Positions 38,256 to 47,186 of a stretch of 64,000 bases of DNA are shown piece by piece. Positions within the stretch are counted from its first letter, which is position 1; every line of letters begins with the position of its first letter. Both the position numbers and the translations under genes were made by a program. The stretch covers positions 4,402,001 through 4,466,000 of the forward strand of contig NZ_CP082164.1 in assembly GCF_023101685.1 (NCBI RefSeq), read 5' to 3'. The DNA is from Bradyrhizobium sp. 186 (GTDB taxonomy: Bacteria; Pseudomonadota; Alphaproteobacteria; Rhizobiales; Xanthobacteraceae). Below the pieces are notes generated by a model. That model was not told where the DNA came from, did no database searches, and worked only from the letters and a program-made list of their open reading frames with translations.

Positions 38256-39533
38256 TCAGGCCGGTTCGCGGGTCAGGATCAGCGAGGCGTTCTGGCCGCC
38301 GAAGCCGAACGAGTTCGACATCACCGCGGTGACGCGAGCATCGCGCGCCTTGTTGCCGACGACGTTGAACAGGATCGTGGGATCCGGATTGTCGTAGTTG
38401 ATCGTCGGCGGGATGCGCTGATGCTCGAGCGTGAGCAGCGAGAAGATCGCTTCCACCGCGCCGGCAGCCGAGATGGTGTGGCCGACCATCGACTTGTTGG
38501 AGGTGACCGGAATCTTCTGCGCGAGCTCGCCGAACACGGCTGACGTCGTGTTGAATTCCATCTTGTCGTTTTCGGGCGTTGCGGTGCCGTGCGCGTTGAT
38601 GTGGTCGATCTGGTCCGGCGTCATGCCGGCATCGGCCAGCGTCTTGTTCATGCAGCCGATGATCGGTTTCCCATCGGGCGAGGAGCGGGTGCGGTGGAAG
38701 GAATCGGTGAGCTCGCCGCAGCCGGCGATGACGCCGAGGATTTTTGCGCCGCGCGCGGTCGCCGCCTCGTAGCTTTCCAGCACAAGCGCGCCGGCGCCTT
38801 CGGCCATGACGAAGCCGTCGCGGTTCTTGGAGAAGGGGCGGGAGGCCGCTTGCGGCGGATCGTTCTGGGTCGACAGCGCCGAGAGCAGCGAGAAGCGCAC
38901 CAGCGCTTCCGGATTCACCGTACCGTCAGTCGCCACGCAAAGCGCGGCGTCGGTTTCGCCGCGGCGGATCGCCTCGACGCCGAGCTGGATCGAGGTCGCG
39001 CCCGAAGCGCAGGCCGTCGACAGCGAGATCGGCGAACCCTTGGTGCCAAAAGCCTCGGCGAGGTGGGCGGCCACTGAGCCGAACATGAATCGATGATGAT
39101 AGGCGGTGTACTTGCCGCCGCCGGAGATGCGCAGCAAATCGTCATAATTGAAGTCGGGCTTGCCGACGGCGCGGCCGAGCTCGCGGCGCTGCGGCCATTC
39201 GACCTCGACCGGCGCGACCGCCAGGAAGAGCGGGCCTGGGAAGTCACCCTTGGCGCCGATGCCGGCCTGGTCGAGCGCTTCCTGCGTGACCTGCTCGGCC
39301 ATCCGCTCGGACAAGCCGGTGGAGGAGAACGGATCGACGCTGACGAAATCGACTGTGCCGGCCATCGTGGTCTTCAGGCCATCGACCGGAAAGCGTGTGA
39401 TGGTGCGGATGCCGGATTCGCCGGCGACGAGCTTTGACCAATTGTCGGCCTTGCCGGCGCCGAGCGAGGTCATGATGCCCATGCCGGTGACGACGACGAC
39501 GGGACGTCCGAGTTTGTCGCGTGGTGCAGTCAT
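38256..39533 (-). CDS. fabF: beta-ketoacyl-ACP synthase II, catalytic member of the lipid A chain-extension pair
   Basis: A protein of 425 residues with the complete Cys-His-His triad: STACASGATS (Cys near 175), INAHGTATPEND (His near 314) and SNKSMVGHTISAAGA (Lys and His near 353). It extends acyl-ACP by condensation with malonyl-ACP. In this cluster it presumably builds the very-long-chain acid on AcpXL. GGGGGGA precedes the ATG. The adjacent upstream gene encodes a related protein without the catalytic residues, and the two may form a heterodimer. Confidence 0.93.
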   Translation of the reverse strand: MTAPRDKLGRPVVVVTGMGIMTSLGAGKADNWSKLVAGESGIRTITRFPVDGLKTTMAGTVDFVSVDPFSSTGLSERMAEQVTQEALDQAGIGAKGDFPGPLFLAVAPVEVEWPQRRELGRAVGKPDFNYDDLLRISGGGKYTAYHHRFMFGSVAAHLAEAFGTKGSPISLSTACASGATSIQLGVEAIRRGETDAALCVATDGTVNPEALVRFSLLSALSTQNDPPQAASRPFSKNRDGFVMAEGAGALVLESYEAATARGAKILGVIAGCGELTDSFHRTRSSPDGKPIIGCMNKTLADAGMTPDQIDHINAHGTATPENDKMEFNTTSAVFGELAQKIPVTSNKSMVGHTISAAGAVEAIFSLLTLEHQRIPPTINYDNPDPTILFNVVGNKARDARVTAVMSNSFGFGGQNASLILTREPA

Positions 39534-39550
39534 TTGTCCCCCCGCTTGAG

Positions 39551-40759
39551 CTAACCAACTGCCTCGACCAGCGCCATGCCTTCGCCGCGCCAGTGTCCGG
39601 CTCCCACCACCACAATCTGGGTGGGTGCTCCCTGCATTTCAATCTCGGTCCCGGTGGAATCGTTCGGCGGGAACAGCGCGCCGCGAGAGATCGCCAGCGC
39701 GGCGAGTGCAATCCCGAGCGGGAATTGCGTCTCCATGGTGTGGCCGAACATCGTGCCGGTGGCACGCACGGGCAAGTCGGCGTGGCTCTTCAGGAAGCCG
39801 CGCTCTTCGGACGTCGCGGGCTCCGCGCCGGTCGCGCCCGAGATGATCGCGCCCTTGCCCTCGCGCTTCGGCAGCTTCGCCCAGAGCTTCTCCAGCGTCG
39901 CGGCCATGTCGCCCGGCTGCTTGCGCCTGGCGAGATCGGCAACCACGCTCGAAAGCTTTGCGAACGGCTTTGCGCCGCGCGCCTCGGCATGGGCCTTCGA
40001 TTCCAGCACCAGGAACGCGCCGGCTGAGCCGAGCGCGAAGCCGGCGTGATCCTCGCGCGCCCACACGGGAGCGAACTTGTCCTTCAGGTTGAAGTCGCCG
40101 AATTCGTAGAGGACCATGAGGTCCTTGCGCTCGCCATTGTGCGAGCCGCCGACCAGCGCAATGTCGCTCTCGCCCGAAGCGATCCGCGCCAGCGCGATGC
40201 GCGCGGCATCGGCGCCTGCAACCTCTTCGCCCATGAAGGTACGTGAGGTGCCGCCGAGGCCGTGCACGATGGCGATGTTGCCGGCGAGGAGATTCGAGAG
40301 CTGGGCCAGGAACAGCGTCGGCCGCAAATCGCTCATCAGCCGCTCGTTGAGGAAGCCGGGCGCATTTGCGCCCTTGGCCTCGGCCGTGAGCACGCCGGTG
40401 TCGACGTTGAGATCGCGCTCGCCGCCGCCGGCGGCGACCACCATGTCGATCTTCGACAGAATATCCTTGTTGCCCTTGATCCCTGCGGAATCCAGCGCAA
40501 GGCCCGCGGCATAGACGCCGATGCGCTGCCAGGCTTCCATCTGGCGCTGGTCGCCCTTCTTCGGGATCTGGCCGTCGAAGCTGACCGGCAGCAGCGGATG
40601 CACGATGAAGGGCGCAAAACCGTTCTCGTCGATATTAGTGCGCTTCTCCTGGAGCGCGGCCCAGTTGGCGTCGAGCCCCTCGCCGAGCGAGGTAGCGAGC
40701 CCAATGCCGGTGATCCAGACTTCCGTCTGGCCCGGCTTCGAAGTGGGAGTGTCGGTCAT
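39551..40759 (-). CDS. beta-ketoacyl-ACP synthase homologue lacking the catalytic cysteine
   Basis: A protein of 402 residues with the ketosynthase fold (ITGIGLATSLGEG at the N terminus, SGESDIALVGGSHN, FALGSAGAFLVLESKAHAEARGAK, GTMFGHTMETQFPL). Aligned without gaps to the FabF encoded next door, STACASG becomes MGEEVAG, so the nucleophilic Cys is Glu. NAHGTATP becomes SGATGAEP, so the first His is Ala. Only the second His remains. No cysteine occurs anywhere in the protein. It cannot be a normal condensing enzyme and looks like a chain-length-factor-type partner of the adjacent FabF. The start overlaps the dehydratase stop by 4 bases (ATGA). Confidence 0.88.
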   Translation of the reverse strand: MTDTPTSKPGQTEVWITGIGLATSLGEGLDANWAALQEKRTNIDENGFAPFIVHPLLPVSFDGQIPKKGDQRQMEAWQRIGVYAAGLALDSAGIKGNKDILSKIDMVVAAGGGERDLNVDTGVLTAEAKGANAPGFLNERLMSDLRPTLFLAQLSNLLAGNIAIVHGLGGTSRTFMGEEVAGADAARIALARIASGESDIALVGGSHNGERKDLMVLYEFGDFNLKDKFAPVWAREDHAGFALGSAGAFLVLESKAHAEARGAKPFAKLSSVVADLARRKQPGDMAATLEKLWAKLPKREGKGAIISGATGAEPATSEERGFLKSHADLPVRATGTMFGHTMETQFPLGIALAALAISRGALFPPNDSTGTEIEMQGAPTQIVVVGAGHWRGEGMALVEAVG

Positions 40760-41226
40760 GGCGATACAGCCTGTTGCGGAAAGCCGACGCGCTTGGCGAT
40801 CGCGTCCATGTGCAAGCGCATATCCGCATTGGGGAAGGGGATCAGCGTGAAGGTGAGCGTCGAGTTCGCGCGCAGCTTGCCGCCGACCCGGATCTTGGCT
40901 TCGGTCATGGCGTAGCCCGAGCCCTCATGGGCAAGCGTTGCCTCGATGCTCATGAGATCGCCGGGGAACACCGAGCCGCGGACCTTGGCTTCCTTCACGG
41001 CGGCGAGGATCGGCATGCGCTCGAACTTCAGCACGCCAAGCAGGAGCCAGCCCGAGGCCTGCGCCATCGATTCGATCAGGAGCACGCCGGGCATCAGCGG
41101 ATAGCCCGGAAAGTGCCCCTCGAAGATGGTGCTCTCCTTCGGGACCAGCGCCTCGACGACGATCTTCTTCTCGCCGACGTTGAGGTCGACGATGCGATCG
41201 ATCATGTGGAAGTATTCGAGTTGCAT
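40756..41226 (-). CDS. 3-hydroxyacyl-ACP dehydratase, FabZ family
   Basis: A protein of 156 residues with a hot-dog fold. It starts MQLEYFHMIDRIVDLN. The catalytic helix is STIFEGHFPGYPLMPGVLLIESMAQASGW, with the His in GHFPGYP and the Glu in LIESMAQ, as in FabZ/FabA-like dehydratases. In this block it would remove water during elongation of the lipid A very-long-chain acid. It lies 10 bases after acpXL and overlaps the next gene by 4 bases. Confidence 0.9.
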   Translation of the reverse strand: MQLEYFHMIDRIVDLNVGEKKIVVEALVPKESTIFEGHFPGYPLMPGVLLIESMAQASGWLLLGVLKFERMPILAAVKEAKVRGSVFPGDLMSIEATLAHEGSGYAMTEAKIRVGGKLRANSTLTFTLIPFPNADMRLHMDAIAKRVGFPQQAVSP

Positions 41227-41236
41227 GGCCGCGCGA

Positions 41237-41524
41237 TTAGGCGCTCGCGCCCTTCGCCGCAACCAGTTCGTCGATGCGAGCGCACAGATTCTTCAGCACG
41301 AAATATTGCTCGGTGGTCGCCTTGCCGTCGTTGACCTCCTGGGTCCACTTTTCCAGCGGTAGCTTGATGCCGAACTGCTTGTCGATCGCGAACGCGATGT
41401 CCAGGAAATCGAGGCTGTCGATGCCGAGGTCATCGATGGCATGGCTATCCGGCGTGATCGTGTCGCGCGGGATGTCGCAGGTTTCAGCGATGATCGTAGC
41501 GACCTGATCGAATGTAGAGGACAT
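41237..41524 (-). CDS. acpXL: acyl carrier protein for very-long-chain fatty acids, AcpXL
   Basis: A protein of 95 residues, the size of AcpXL. The phosphopantetheine attachment serine is Ser37 in [18 protein letters not shown]. The longer C-terminal part ([27 protein letters not shown]) matches AcpXL rather than the housekeeping AcpP. It carries the growing 27-hydroxyoctacosanoate-type chain. As first gene of the block, its promoter must lie in 41525-41743. AAGG lies upstream of the ATG. Confidence 0.93.
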   Translation of the reverse strand: MSSTFDQVATIIAETCDIPRDTITPDSHAIDDLGIDSLDFLDIAFAIDKQFGIKLPLEKWTQEVNDGKATTEQYFVLKNLCARIDELVAAKGASA

Positions 41525-41743
41525 CACTAAGCCTTTGATATATTGCTGATATTTGTCAGATGTCCAGAGTGGAACGGTGGGTGGGCATCGCGCCCCGAGT
41601 GACGCCCTCAAACCCCCCTCTGGCCGGGTCGAAAGCCCGTATATCGGAGCGCCGCCCCGAGTTCAATGGAGCCGGGCGGGGCCGGGGGCAACCTGGGGAT
41701 GCCTGTCATCGGGGGCCGAGGCGGATCATCCGACGGGGATGGC

Positions 41744-42085
41744 CTAGATATGTGGCGTCGTGATCTTGACGCAGTCGCGCCGGCCCATCAGCACGCAATC
41801 CTGGGTTCGGCGCAGGTCGGCAATGCTGACTGCGAGCCAGATTCCGATCGCGGTGAGCGCGATTGTGAAGGCGAGCGCCGCAATGTTGGCGAGCATGCGA
41901 TGGCGGTAATTGTCCGGCTCCGTGCGGGGCTGCTCGTAGCGCGACAGGTCCAGCGGCTCGGATGTTGCGTGCAGCGGCTGCACCGTTCCACTGCCCCGCT
42001 GGACCGATGGGGAGGACGCGGTGCGGGGCCTGAACTGGAGCACGCGGTGCTCGCCGTCCGAGGTTATGGGCCGCTGGGTTTTCAT
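41744..42085 (-). CDS. hypothetical single-pass membrane protein
   Basis: A protein of 113 residues. The N-terminal 65 residues are polar and probably disordered. One membrane helix follows (MLANIAALAFTIALTAIGIWLAVSIADL). The short tail TQDCVLMGRRDCVKI has two cysteines. It lies upstream of acpXL on the same strand with 219 bases between, so it may be separate from that operon. Confidence 0.6.
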   Translation of the reverse strand: MKTQRPITSDGEHRVLQFRPRTASSPSVQRGSGTVQPLHATSEPLDLSRYEQPRTEPDNYRHRMLANIAALAFTIALTAIGIWLAVSIADLRRTQDCVLMGRRDCVKITTPHI

Positions 42086-42390
42086 GGCGCGGGGATCATT
42101 CCGAAGCAGCGGCTTTTAGATAGCACACGTGACATTGGCGTTGCAGAAAATCTTCTCAACGCGCACGTGCATTGCGCATTCGCACTATCTTGCAGGTGAT
42201 GCTTGCCAGCGCATCACGGAACTGGATGTCATTTCCGGTGCCAGGAGCGGTTTGCGTCGCAACAACGGTCCCCTGAACATCGGCTCGAATCTCTTTCCGC
42301 AGGTCGCACGGATTTTGTCGCCGCCGGGGCCATGGCATAATCCGCTGAAGCTTGGCCGCCAGTTGCAACCACATGAGGAGCCCTTCGACC
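42086..42390. other. 305-base gap with no gene seen
   Basis: This gap separates the divergent membrane-protein gene and ParB-like gene. Two CACGTG boxes (42126 and 42164 regions) are the only small repeats noticed. It must hold both promoters, but no clear -35/-10 pair was identified. Confidence 0.4.
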
Positions 42391-43014
42391 ATGACCAATA
42401 CGCGCGAGCCGAGAGTCCATCCGGTGCCGATCCTGTCGCTCCGGCCGACGCAGATGACGGTCGGCATGCGCGAGGTGAAGGAGAAGCGCAAGCGCTGGCG
42501 CGAGCACGGCAAGAACAAGCAGGCCGAGCTGCTCGGCACCCACATGATCCCGGTCGTGCACGGGCCGGACCTGCGCTATTACGTGATCGACCATCATCAT
42601 CTTGGCCGCGCGCTGCACGACGAGGACATCAAGGAGGTGCTGGTGACCGTGGTCGGCGACCTCAGGATGGTCGAGCGCGAGGCATTCTGGGGCGTGATGG
42701 ACAACAAGCGCTGGGTCTATCCTTACGACGCCAAGGGCGAGCGGCGGCCGTTCCGCGACCTGCCGAAATCGGTCGTCGATCTCAAGGATGATCCGTTCCG
42801 CAGCCTCGCCGGCGAGCTCCGCCGCATGGGCGGCTTCGCCAAGGACACCACGCCGTTCTCCGAATTCCTGTGGGCCGACTATCTGCGCCGCAAGCTGCTG
42901 CGCAAGGCGGTCGACGCCAATTTCGACAAGGCGCTGGAGAAGGCGATGTCCGCAGCCAAGAGCAAGGATGCGATCTATCTGCCCGGCTGGTGCGGACCGG
43001 CGGAGGAGGATTAA
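42391..43014 (+). CDS. ParB-like nuclease-domain protein (ParBc_2 type)
   Basis: A protein of 207 residues. The ParB/sulfiredoxin-like core is visible in ILSLRPTQMTVGMREVKEKRKRW, THMIPVVHGPDLRYYVIDHHHLGRAL and AFWGVMDNKRWVYPYD. This is the stand-alone ParBc_2 family, not the chromosome-partition ParB: it has no KorB-like DNA-binding domain. Such proteins are often secreted or of unknown role; no signal peptide is seen. The ATG at 42391 was chosen because the family-like sequence starts soon after it. Confidence 0.75.
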   Translation: MTNTREPRVHPVPILSLRPTQMTVGMREVKEKRKRWREHGKNKQAELLGTHMIPVVHGPDLRYYVIDHHHLGRALHDEDIKEVLVTVVGDLRMVEREAFWGVMDNKRWVYPYDAKGERRPFRDLPKSVVDLKDDPFRSLAGELRRMGGFAKDTTPFSEFLWADYLRRKLLRKAVDANFDKALEKAMSAAKSKDAIYLPGWCGPAEED

Positions 43015-43087
43015 GCAATCGAGTCGACCAGCGTGCAGCAACGGGAGAGTGCGGGCGATCGCATAGGCTGCGAGCGCACGTCCGGCT

Positions 43088-44020
43088 TCAGGCTGCCATC
43101 TCTCGATCGATTTTCCGCAACCGCACGAAGGCGGCCCAGGCCCGCGGATATTCCTTGTCCGCGGGATCGATCGTAAGCAGCGCGCGGCATGCTTCCTTGA
43201 TCTCTTCCGGCGAAGGACGCTTCGTGGGAATCCCGGATGATTTCGACTGCTCCCAGCGGGCCTCGATATCCTTCGCGAAAGCCAGGGCCTCAGCGGCTGT
43301 CCGCTTCGGCGTTGATTTCGTCACGGAGTGTCCCGAGGGGAACGCCGGCCACGCGGCCGGCGGCTGATCGGCACGCCAGGTGAGTTCGCTTTCCCGTGTA
43401 GCCTCTACCCTCGAACTTGAATGCTGCCCTGCCGGGGCCGATCCTGCCCCGGTCGAACCTGACAGGACTGCCGATCCCGCCGCGACTGCCGATCCTGGCG
43501 CGACTGCTGCTGTTTGTCCGGCCAATTGGCCAAGCTGTTGCTCCATTGTCCCACCGCTGGATTTCGGGATGATCTTTTCGACGGTCTTGATCACCGACAG
43601 CGCGCCGGGCGATACCAGCGTCTGTTGCTCGGCAATCTTGCCGCCGGCCGCGGTTGGGCAGGGCTTGTATGTGGAGTGTTGCAACGTAATCCGGCCGTCG
43701 TCGTCGACACGGGGCAAATCGATCGCGACAGTATAAACGAACGCGGCATCAGCATATTGGCCCCCGCTTTTCATGGCTTTCACGGAGCCGCACACGTATG
43801 TCGCCTTGTCTGCTTCGACCGTTCGCAGGCCGTTGAAGTGGGCTGAATGCGGCTCGACGAGTATACGAGAGACAGCGGCCCGCGCTTTGCGATGCTCCGA
43901 TTGAAACATGCTCCATATTTCATCGGGATTGATGGCATCGGGCTGGTAGTTCCATACATATCCAACCGCGAAGAATGCTGCGCCGATGCAAGCCGCCATA
44001 GCGAGTGCTCGAACGTTCAT
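43088..44020 (-). CDS. hypothetical membrane-anchored protein
   Basis: A protein of 310 residues from the ATG at 44020, with GAGGGAAG upstream. The N-terminal helix (VRALAMAACIGAAFFAVGYVWNY) would anchor it to the inner membrane facing the periplasm. Residues about 35-140 form a small domain (ARAAVSRILVEPHSAHFNGLRTV, YVCGSVKAMKSGGQY). A Gly/Ala/Ser-rich linker (AAVAPGSAVAAGSAVLSGS) leads to a charged helical C terminus. Base use in the first half is lower in GC than its neighbours. No family recognised. Confidence 0.6.
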   Translation of the reverse strand: MNVRALAMAACIGAAFFAVGYVWNYQPDAINPDEIWSMFQSEHRKARAAVSRILVEPHSAHFNGLRTVEADKATYVCGSVKAMKSGGQYADAAFVYTVAIDLPRVDDDGRITLQHSTYKPCPTAAGGKIAEQQTLVSPGALSVIKTVEKIIPKSSGGTMEQQLGQLAGQTAAVAPGSAVAAGSAVLSGSTGAGSAPAGQHSSSRVEATRESELTWRADQPPAAWPAFPSGHSVTKSTPKRTAAEALAFAKDIEARWEQSKSSGIPTKRPSPEEIKEACRALLTIDPADKEYPRAWAAFVRLRKIDREMAA

Positions 44021-44229
44021 AAGACGGCTTCCCTCTGCAGGCACGACTCATCCGCGTCTCCGTTGACGGAAACTGTGCAAGTTGTGCCGAAGTATTTGTG
44101 CTAGTTGGGGGTGAGTCTCTTAATAAAACGTGTGCGATTGCAAAAACGTCGAGTTCCCGTCAAGCGGGAACCCGTCCGCTGCGTTGCCGGTGACGCGTTG
44201 CTTTCGCGTTCGAGACACAAAGCGGTCGA

Positions 44230-44811
44230 TCATTTCTTCGGCAGGCGTCCCATCAGATAGAACTCGTCGTTTGGCCGCATGCCGGTGAAATTCGCCAGGC
44301 GGTTCGACAACGCGAAGAAGGCTGAGATCGCGGCGATGTCCCAGATGTCGTCGTCACTGAAGCCGTACGGCGCGAGCGCTGCAAAATCATCCTCGGAAAT
44401 TCGCTGCGCATCCGTCGAGACCTTCATCGCGAAGTCGAGCATCGCCTTCTGCCGCAGCGTGATGTCGGCCTTGCGGTAGTTCACCGCGACCTGGTCGGCA
44501 ATCAGCGCGTTCTTGGCGCGGATGCGCAGGATTGCACCATGCGCGATCACGCAATACTGACACTGATTGGCCGCCGAGGTCGCCACCACGATCATCTCGC
44601 GCTCGGCCTTGGTGAGGCCGCCGTCCTTCTCCATCAGCGCATCGTGATAGGCGAAGAACGCGCGGAACTCGTCGGGGCGGTAGGCCAGCGTGAGAAATAC
44701 GTTCGGCACGAAGCCGCTCTTTTCCTGCACGGCAAGGAGCCGCGTGCGGATATCGTCGGGCAGCGTGTCGAGCGCGGGAGCGGGAAAGCGTTGCGTGGCG
44801 GGCTTTGTCAT
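44230..44811 (-). CDS. AhpD-like / carboxymuconolactone decarboxylase family peroxidase-related protein
   Basis: A protein of 193 residues from the ATG at 44811 (an in-frame ATG at 44844 is also possible). The AhpD core helix carries ATSAANQCQYCVIAHGAILR, whose Cys-x-x-Cys plus His is the redox site of the uncharacterised peroxidase-related branch. The C terminus NRLANFTGMRPNDEFYLMGR is typical of that branch. It probably protects against peroxide using a thiol reductant. It stands alone. Confidence 0.85.
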   Translation of the reverse strand: MTKPATQRFPAPALDTLPDDIRTRLLAVQEKSGFVPNVFLTLAYRPDEFRAFFAYHDALMEKDGGLTKAEREMIVVATSAANQCQYCVIAHGAILRIRAKNALIADQVAVNYRKADITLRQKAMLDFAMKVSTDAQRISEDDFAALAPYGFSDDDIWDIAAISAFFALSNRLANFTGMRPNDEFYLMGRLPKK

Positions 44812-44884
44812 TGGCTTGTTTTCCGGATCGGGGGCGGCAAACATAGTCCATGCGGGCGGCCGCCTCAACGTGCCACGCGTTCAC

Positions 44885-44987
44885 TGTCATCGCCCGATTC
44901 AATCGGGCGATCCAGTATCCCAGAGACGGTGATGGAATACGGAGGGGCTGCGGCGTACTGGATGTCCCGCCTTCGCGGGGCATGACA
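44885..44987. repeat. intergenic palindromic repeat, family A copy 2
   Basis: TGTCAT (44885-44890) pairs with ATGACA (44982-44987). Inside are the hairpin CGCCCGATTCAATCGGGCG, ATCCAGTA, and GTACTGGAT followed by CCCGCCTTCGCGGGG. The order of modules is the same as at 15854-15958, with a diverged middle. Confidence 0.75.
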
Positions 44988-45016
44988 GCGGAATATGTGG
45001 AGGCGATGGTCCGCGC

Positions 45017-46756
45017 TTACCGCAGTGGCTTTTTCAGCAGCGAGAAGCGATCCGGGTCGAGGCCCATCGAGGGCTGCAGCATCGGGGCCTCCGCCGTGGC
45101 GAGCGTCTTGGCGGGCGGCTGGGAAAAAACCGGATCGTTCGGCACGTCGCGCTGCGAGGTGGCGCCGCGCCAGCGCTCGAGCACGGCGCCGACGAAATGC
45201 ATGTCGTGACCGGAGGTGACGGACGGTACGCTGCTGATGGTGGCTTCGCCACGCGGCAATTGATGCGGCGGCACTTCCTTGAATCGCAGCCGGGTCGGCA
45301 ACGCGACGCCTTCGCCGAACGCTAGCACCTCGCGGGTGCCGAGCGAGGGCACGAACGAGAGCAGGTTCGCGGCCGCATCCGACACCGCGGCGCGGAGCAA
45401 CGCCTGGTCGCGTTCGTTGGCAAGACGCATCGTGAATAGCGTGTTGCACTGGGAGATGATGGTGGCGTCGAGTTCGGCGGGACGCTGGGTGATGAGGCCG
45501 AGATAGACGCCGTATTTGCGGCCTTCCTTGGCGATCCGCGATACCGCCTTGCGGGTCGGCCCGAAGCCGACATTGCGGTCGGCGGATGCGTAGCGGTGCG
45601 CCTCCTCGCAGACGAACAGCATCGGCGAAACGCCGTCGCTCCACAGGCCGAAATCGAACGCCATGCGGCACAGCACCGAGACGACGGAATCGATGACTTC
45701 AGCCGGGAAGCCGGCGAGCTGCATCACCGTCATCGGCTTGCCGTTGGCGGGCAGGCGGAACAGATGGCTGATCACCTCGGCCATGGTATCGCCGCCGACA
45801 TTGGCGTTGTCGAACATGAAGGCGTAGCGCGGGTCGTTGCGCACCGCTTCGATGCGCGAGATCAGCTTGTGATAGATGATGCGCGAGGAGCGGTTTTCCA
45901 GCTTGCCCATGCGCTCGTCGATCAGCGAAATCAAATCCACCAGGCGGTACGGCACCGGCGTGTCGACGGTGAAGCCGATCTGCTTGGGATCGATTCGCTT
46001 CAGGCCGAGGCGGTCGGCGTTCTGGTACTGGGTGTAGATGCCCTTGGCGATCGGGATCACCTCGGCGAGGACGTCGAGCTCCTCGGGCACGCCGGCGCGG
46101 CCACCGAACAGCACGTCGACGATTTCCTCGAAATTGAACAGCCAGAACGGCAGCTTGAGGTTTCGCGGGTTGAGCACCAGCGCGCGGTCGCCGAAGCAGC
46201 GGCCATATTCGTTGTGGACGTCGAGCAGGAAGATGCGCAGGTTCGGGCGCGCCTTGAGGATCTCGTTGAGCAGCAGCGACACGCCGGTCGATTTGCCGAC
46301 GCCGGTCGATCCCAGCACCGCAAAGTGCTTGGACAGCATTTCCTCGATATCGACATAGGCGACGACGGAGCGGTCCTGCTGGAGGAAGCCGACATTGATC
46401 TGGTCCGATCCCGTCGGCGCGTAGATCGTACGCAGCTCCTGGCTCGTGATCAGGTCGACGGCATCGCCGATGGTCGGATAGTTGGTGACGCCGCGCTGGA
46501 ATTTGGCCTTGTCGGCGGCGTTGAGAATTTCGCCGAGCAGATCGACGGACGCGATCGCGATCAAATTGTCGGTGTTCGAGAGGTTCTCGCAGGACACCTC
46601 GGTGATCATGGCGACGATGACCGAGCTGGCGCAGCGGATGCTGACGAAACGGCCGACGGTCGCCCGAACCTCCGAGACCGGCATTTGGCTTGCGGCCAAA
46701 AGCCCGACCCGGGCGAGCGATCCGCGAACCGAAATCACGCGTCCAAAGGATGTCAC
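45017..46756 (-). CDS. HerA-type ATP-binding protein (DUF87 / HAS-barrel)
   Basis: A protein of 579 residues from a GTG start, which places the HAS-barrel opening GRVISVRGSLARVGL at the N terminus. The RecA-like core has Walker A LGSTGVGKSTGVSLLLNEIL near 150, LLDVHNEYGR, and Walker B MLFVCEEAHRYA near 385. It also has VSRIAKEGRKYGVYLGLITQRPAELD, a signature of HerA/FtsK-like hexameric translocases. HerA acts in DNA end processing with NurA, or in defence pairs with other nucleases. No nuclease gene is adjacent, so a housekeeping chromosomal role is more likely. Confidence 0.82.
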   Translation of the reverse strand: MTSFGRVISVRGSLARVGLLAASQMPVSEVRATVGRFVSIRCASSVIVAMITEVSCENLSNTDNLIAIASVDLLGEILNAADKAKFQRGVTNYPTIGDAVDLITSQELRTIYAPTGSDQINVGFLQQDRSVVAYVDIEEMLSKHFAVLGSTGVGKSTGVSLLLNEILKARPNLRIFLLDVHNEYGRCFGDRALVLNPRNLKLPFWLFNFEEIVDVLFGGRAGVPEELDVLAEVIPIAKGIYTQYQNADRLGLKRIDPKQIGFTVDTPVPYRLVDLISLIDERMGKLENRSSRIIYHKLISRIEAVRNDPRYAFMFDNANVGGDTMAEVISHLFRLPANGKPMTVMQLAGFPAEVIDSVVSVLCRMAFDFGLWSDGVSPMLFVCEEAHRYASADRNVGFGPTRKAVSRIAKEGRKYGVYLGLITQRPAELDATIISQCNTLFTMRLANERDQALLRAAVSDAAANLLSFVPSLGTREVLAFGEGVALPTRLRFKEVPPHQLPRGEATISSVPSVTSGHDMHFVGAVLERWRGATSQRDVPNDPVFSQPPAKTLATAEAPMLQPSMGLDPDRFSLLKKPLR

Positions 46757-47186
46757 GATGAATGAACCTGGCGAGAGCGAGGAGTTTGTCCCCGACTATG
46801 AGAGCCCGGGCTGCACAAACGGTTAAACGGCAGGCGCGCGCGCTTTGTTAAATCTGCGACAATTCGGCGGGTAGGTTTGTTCCTAATGCATACTTGTTGG
46901 CGGAATCAGCCGGAAAACGCTGCTTTTCTAGGCCGATGGGCCCAAAAGGCTTAAGGAAGATTTTACCGTCCGAGCAGTCGACCGAGGGCCGCTGGCTCGA
47001 GGACGACGCGGCCCGATGATGCGGAGGGACAGGGGCAGGGGGTTGATTTGTTGACGGGACCTAATCATTTGTACATTGGTACAAATGAAGCCGTCAGCGC
47101 CGCCCGGTCGCGGCGATCGTCATTGCGCCCCGCGCCCGATCGCGCGATCCGATGGAAAGATCGCGGCTACGCCTTGGAGGAACCCC
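46757..47186. other. 430-base intergenic region between herA-like and extradiol dioxygenase genes
   Basis: The region has no open frame of convincing composition. It holds the divergent promoters of the flanking genes and a perfect inverted repeat at 47065-47088, 98 bases before the dioxygenase start. A stretch lower in GC runs from about 46845 to 46970. Confidence 0.5.
47065..47088. promoter_or_regulatory. inverted-repeat operator upstream of the extradiol dioxygenase
   Basis: Arms TCATTTGTAC (47065-47074) and GTACAAATGA (47079-47088) are exact complements around a 4-base spacer ATTG. The half-site TACAAATGA recurs at 63134-63142. The variant TACGAATGA is at 52375-52383 and 63120-63128. The likely binder is the MarR protein encoded at 60071-60526. 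Confidence 0.7.

Noticed and set aside
42391..43014. Chromosome-partition ParB
   Set aside because: The protein lacks the central HTH and dimer domains of partition ParB, and no parA is adjacent. It fits the stand-alone ParB-like family.
45017..46756. Anti-phage defence system around the HerA-type ATPase
   Set aside because: No nuclease, SIR2, DUF4297 or other defence gene is beside it. Neighbours are an AhpD-like gene and the catabolic island.
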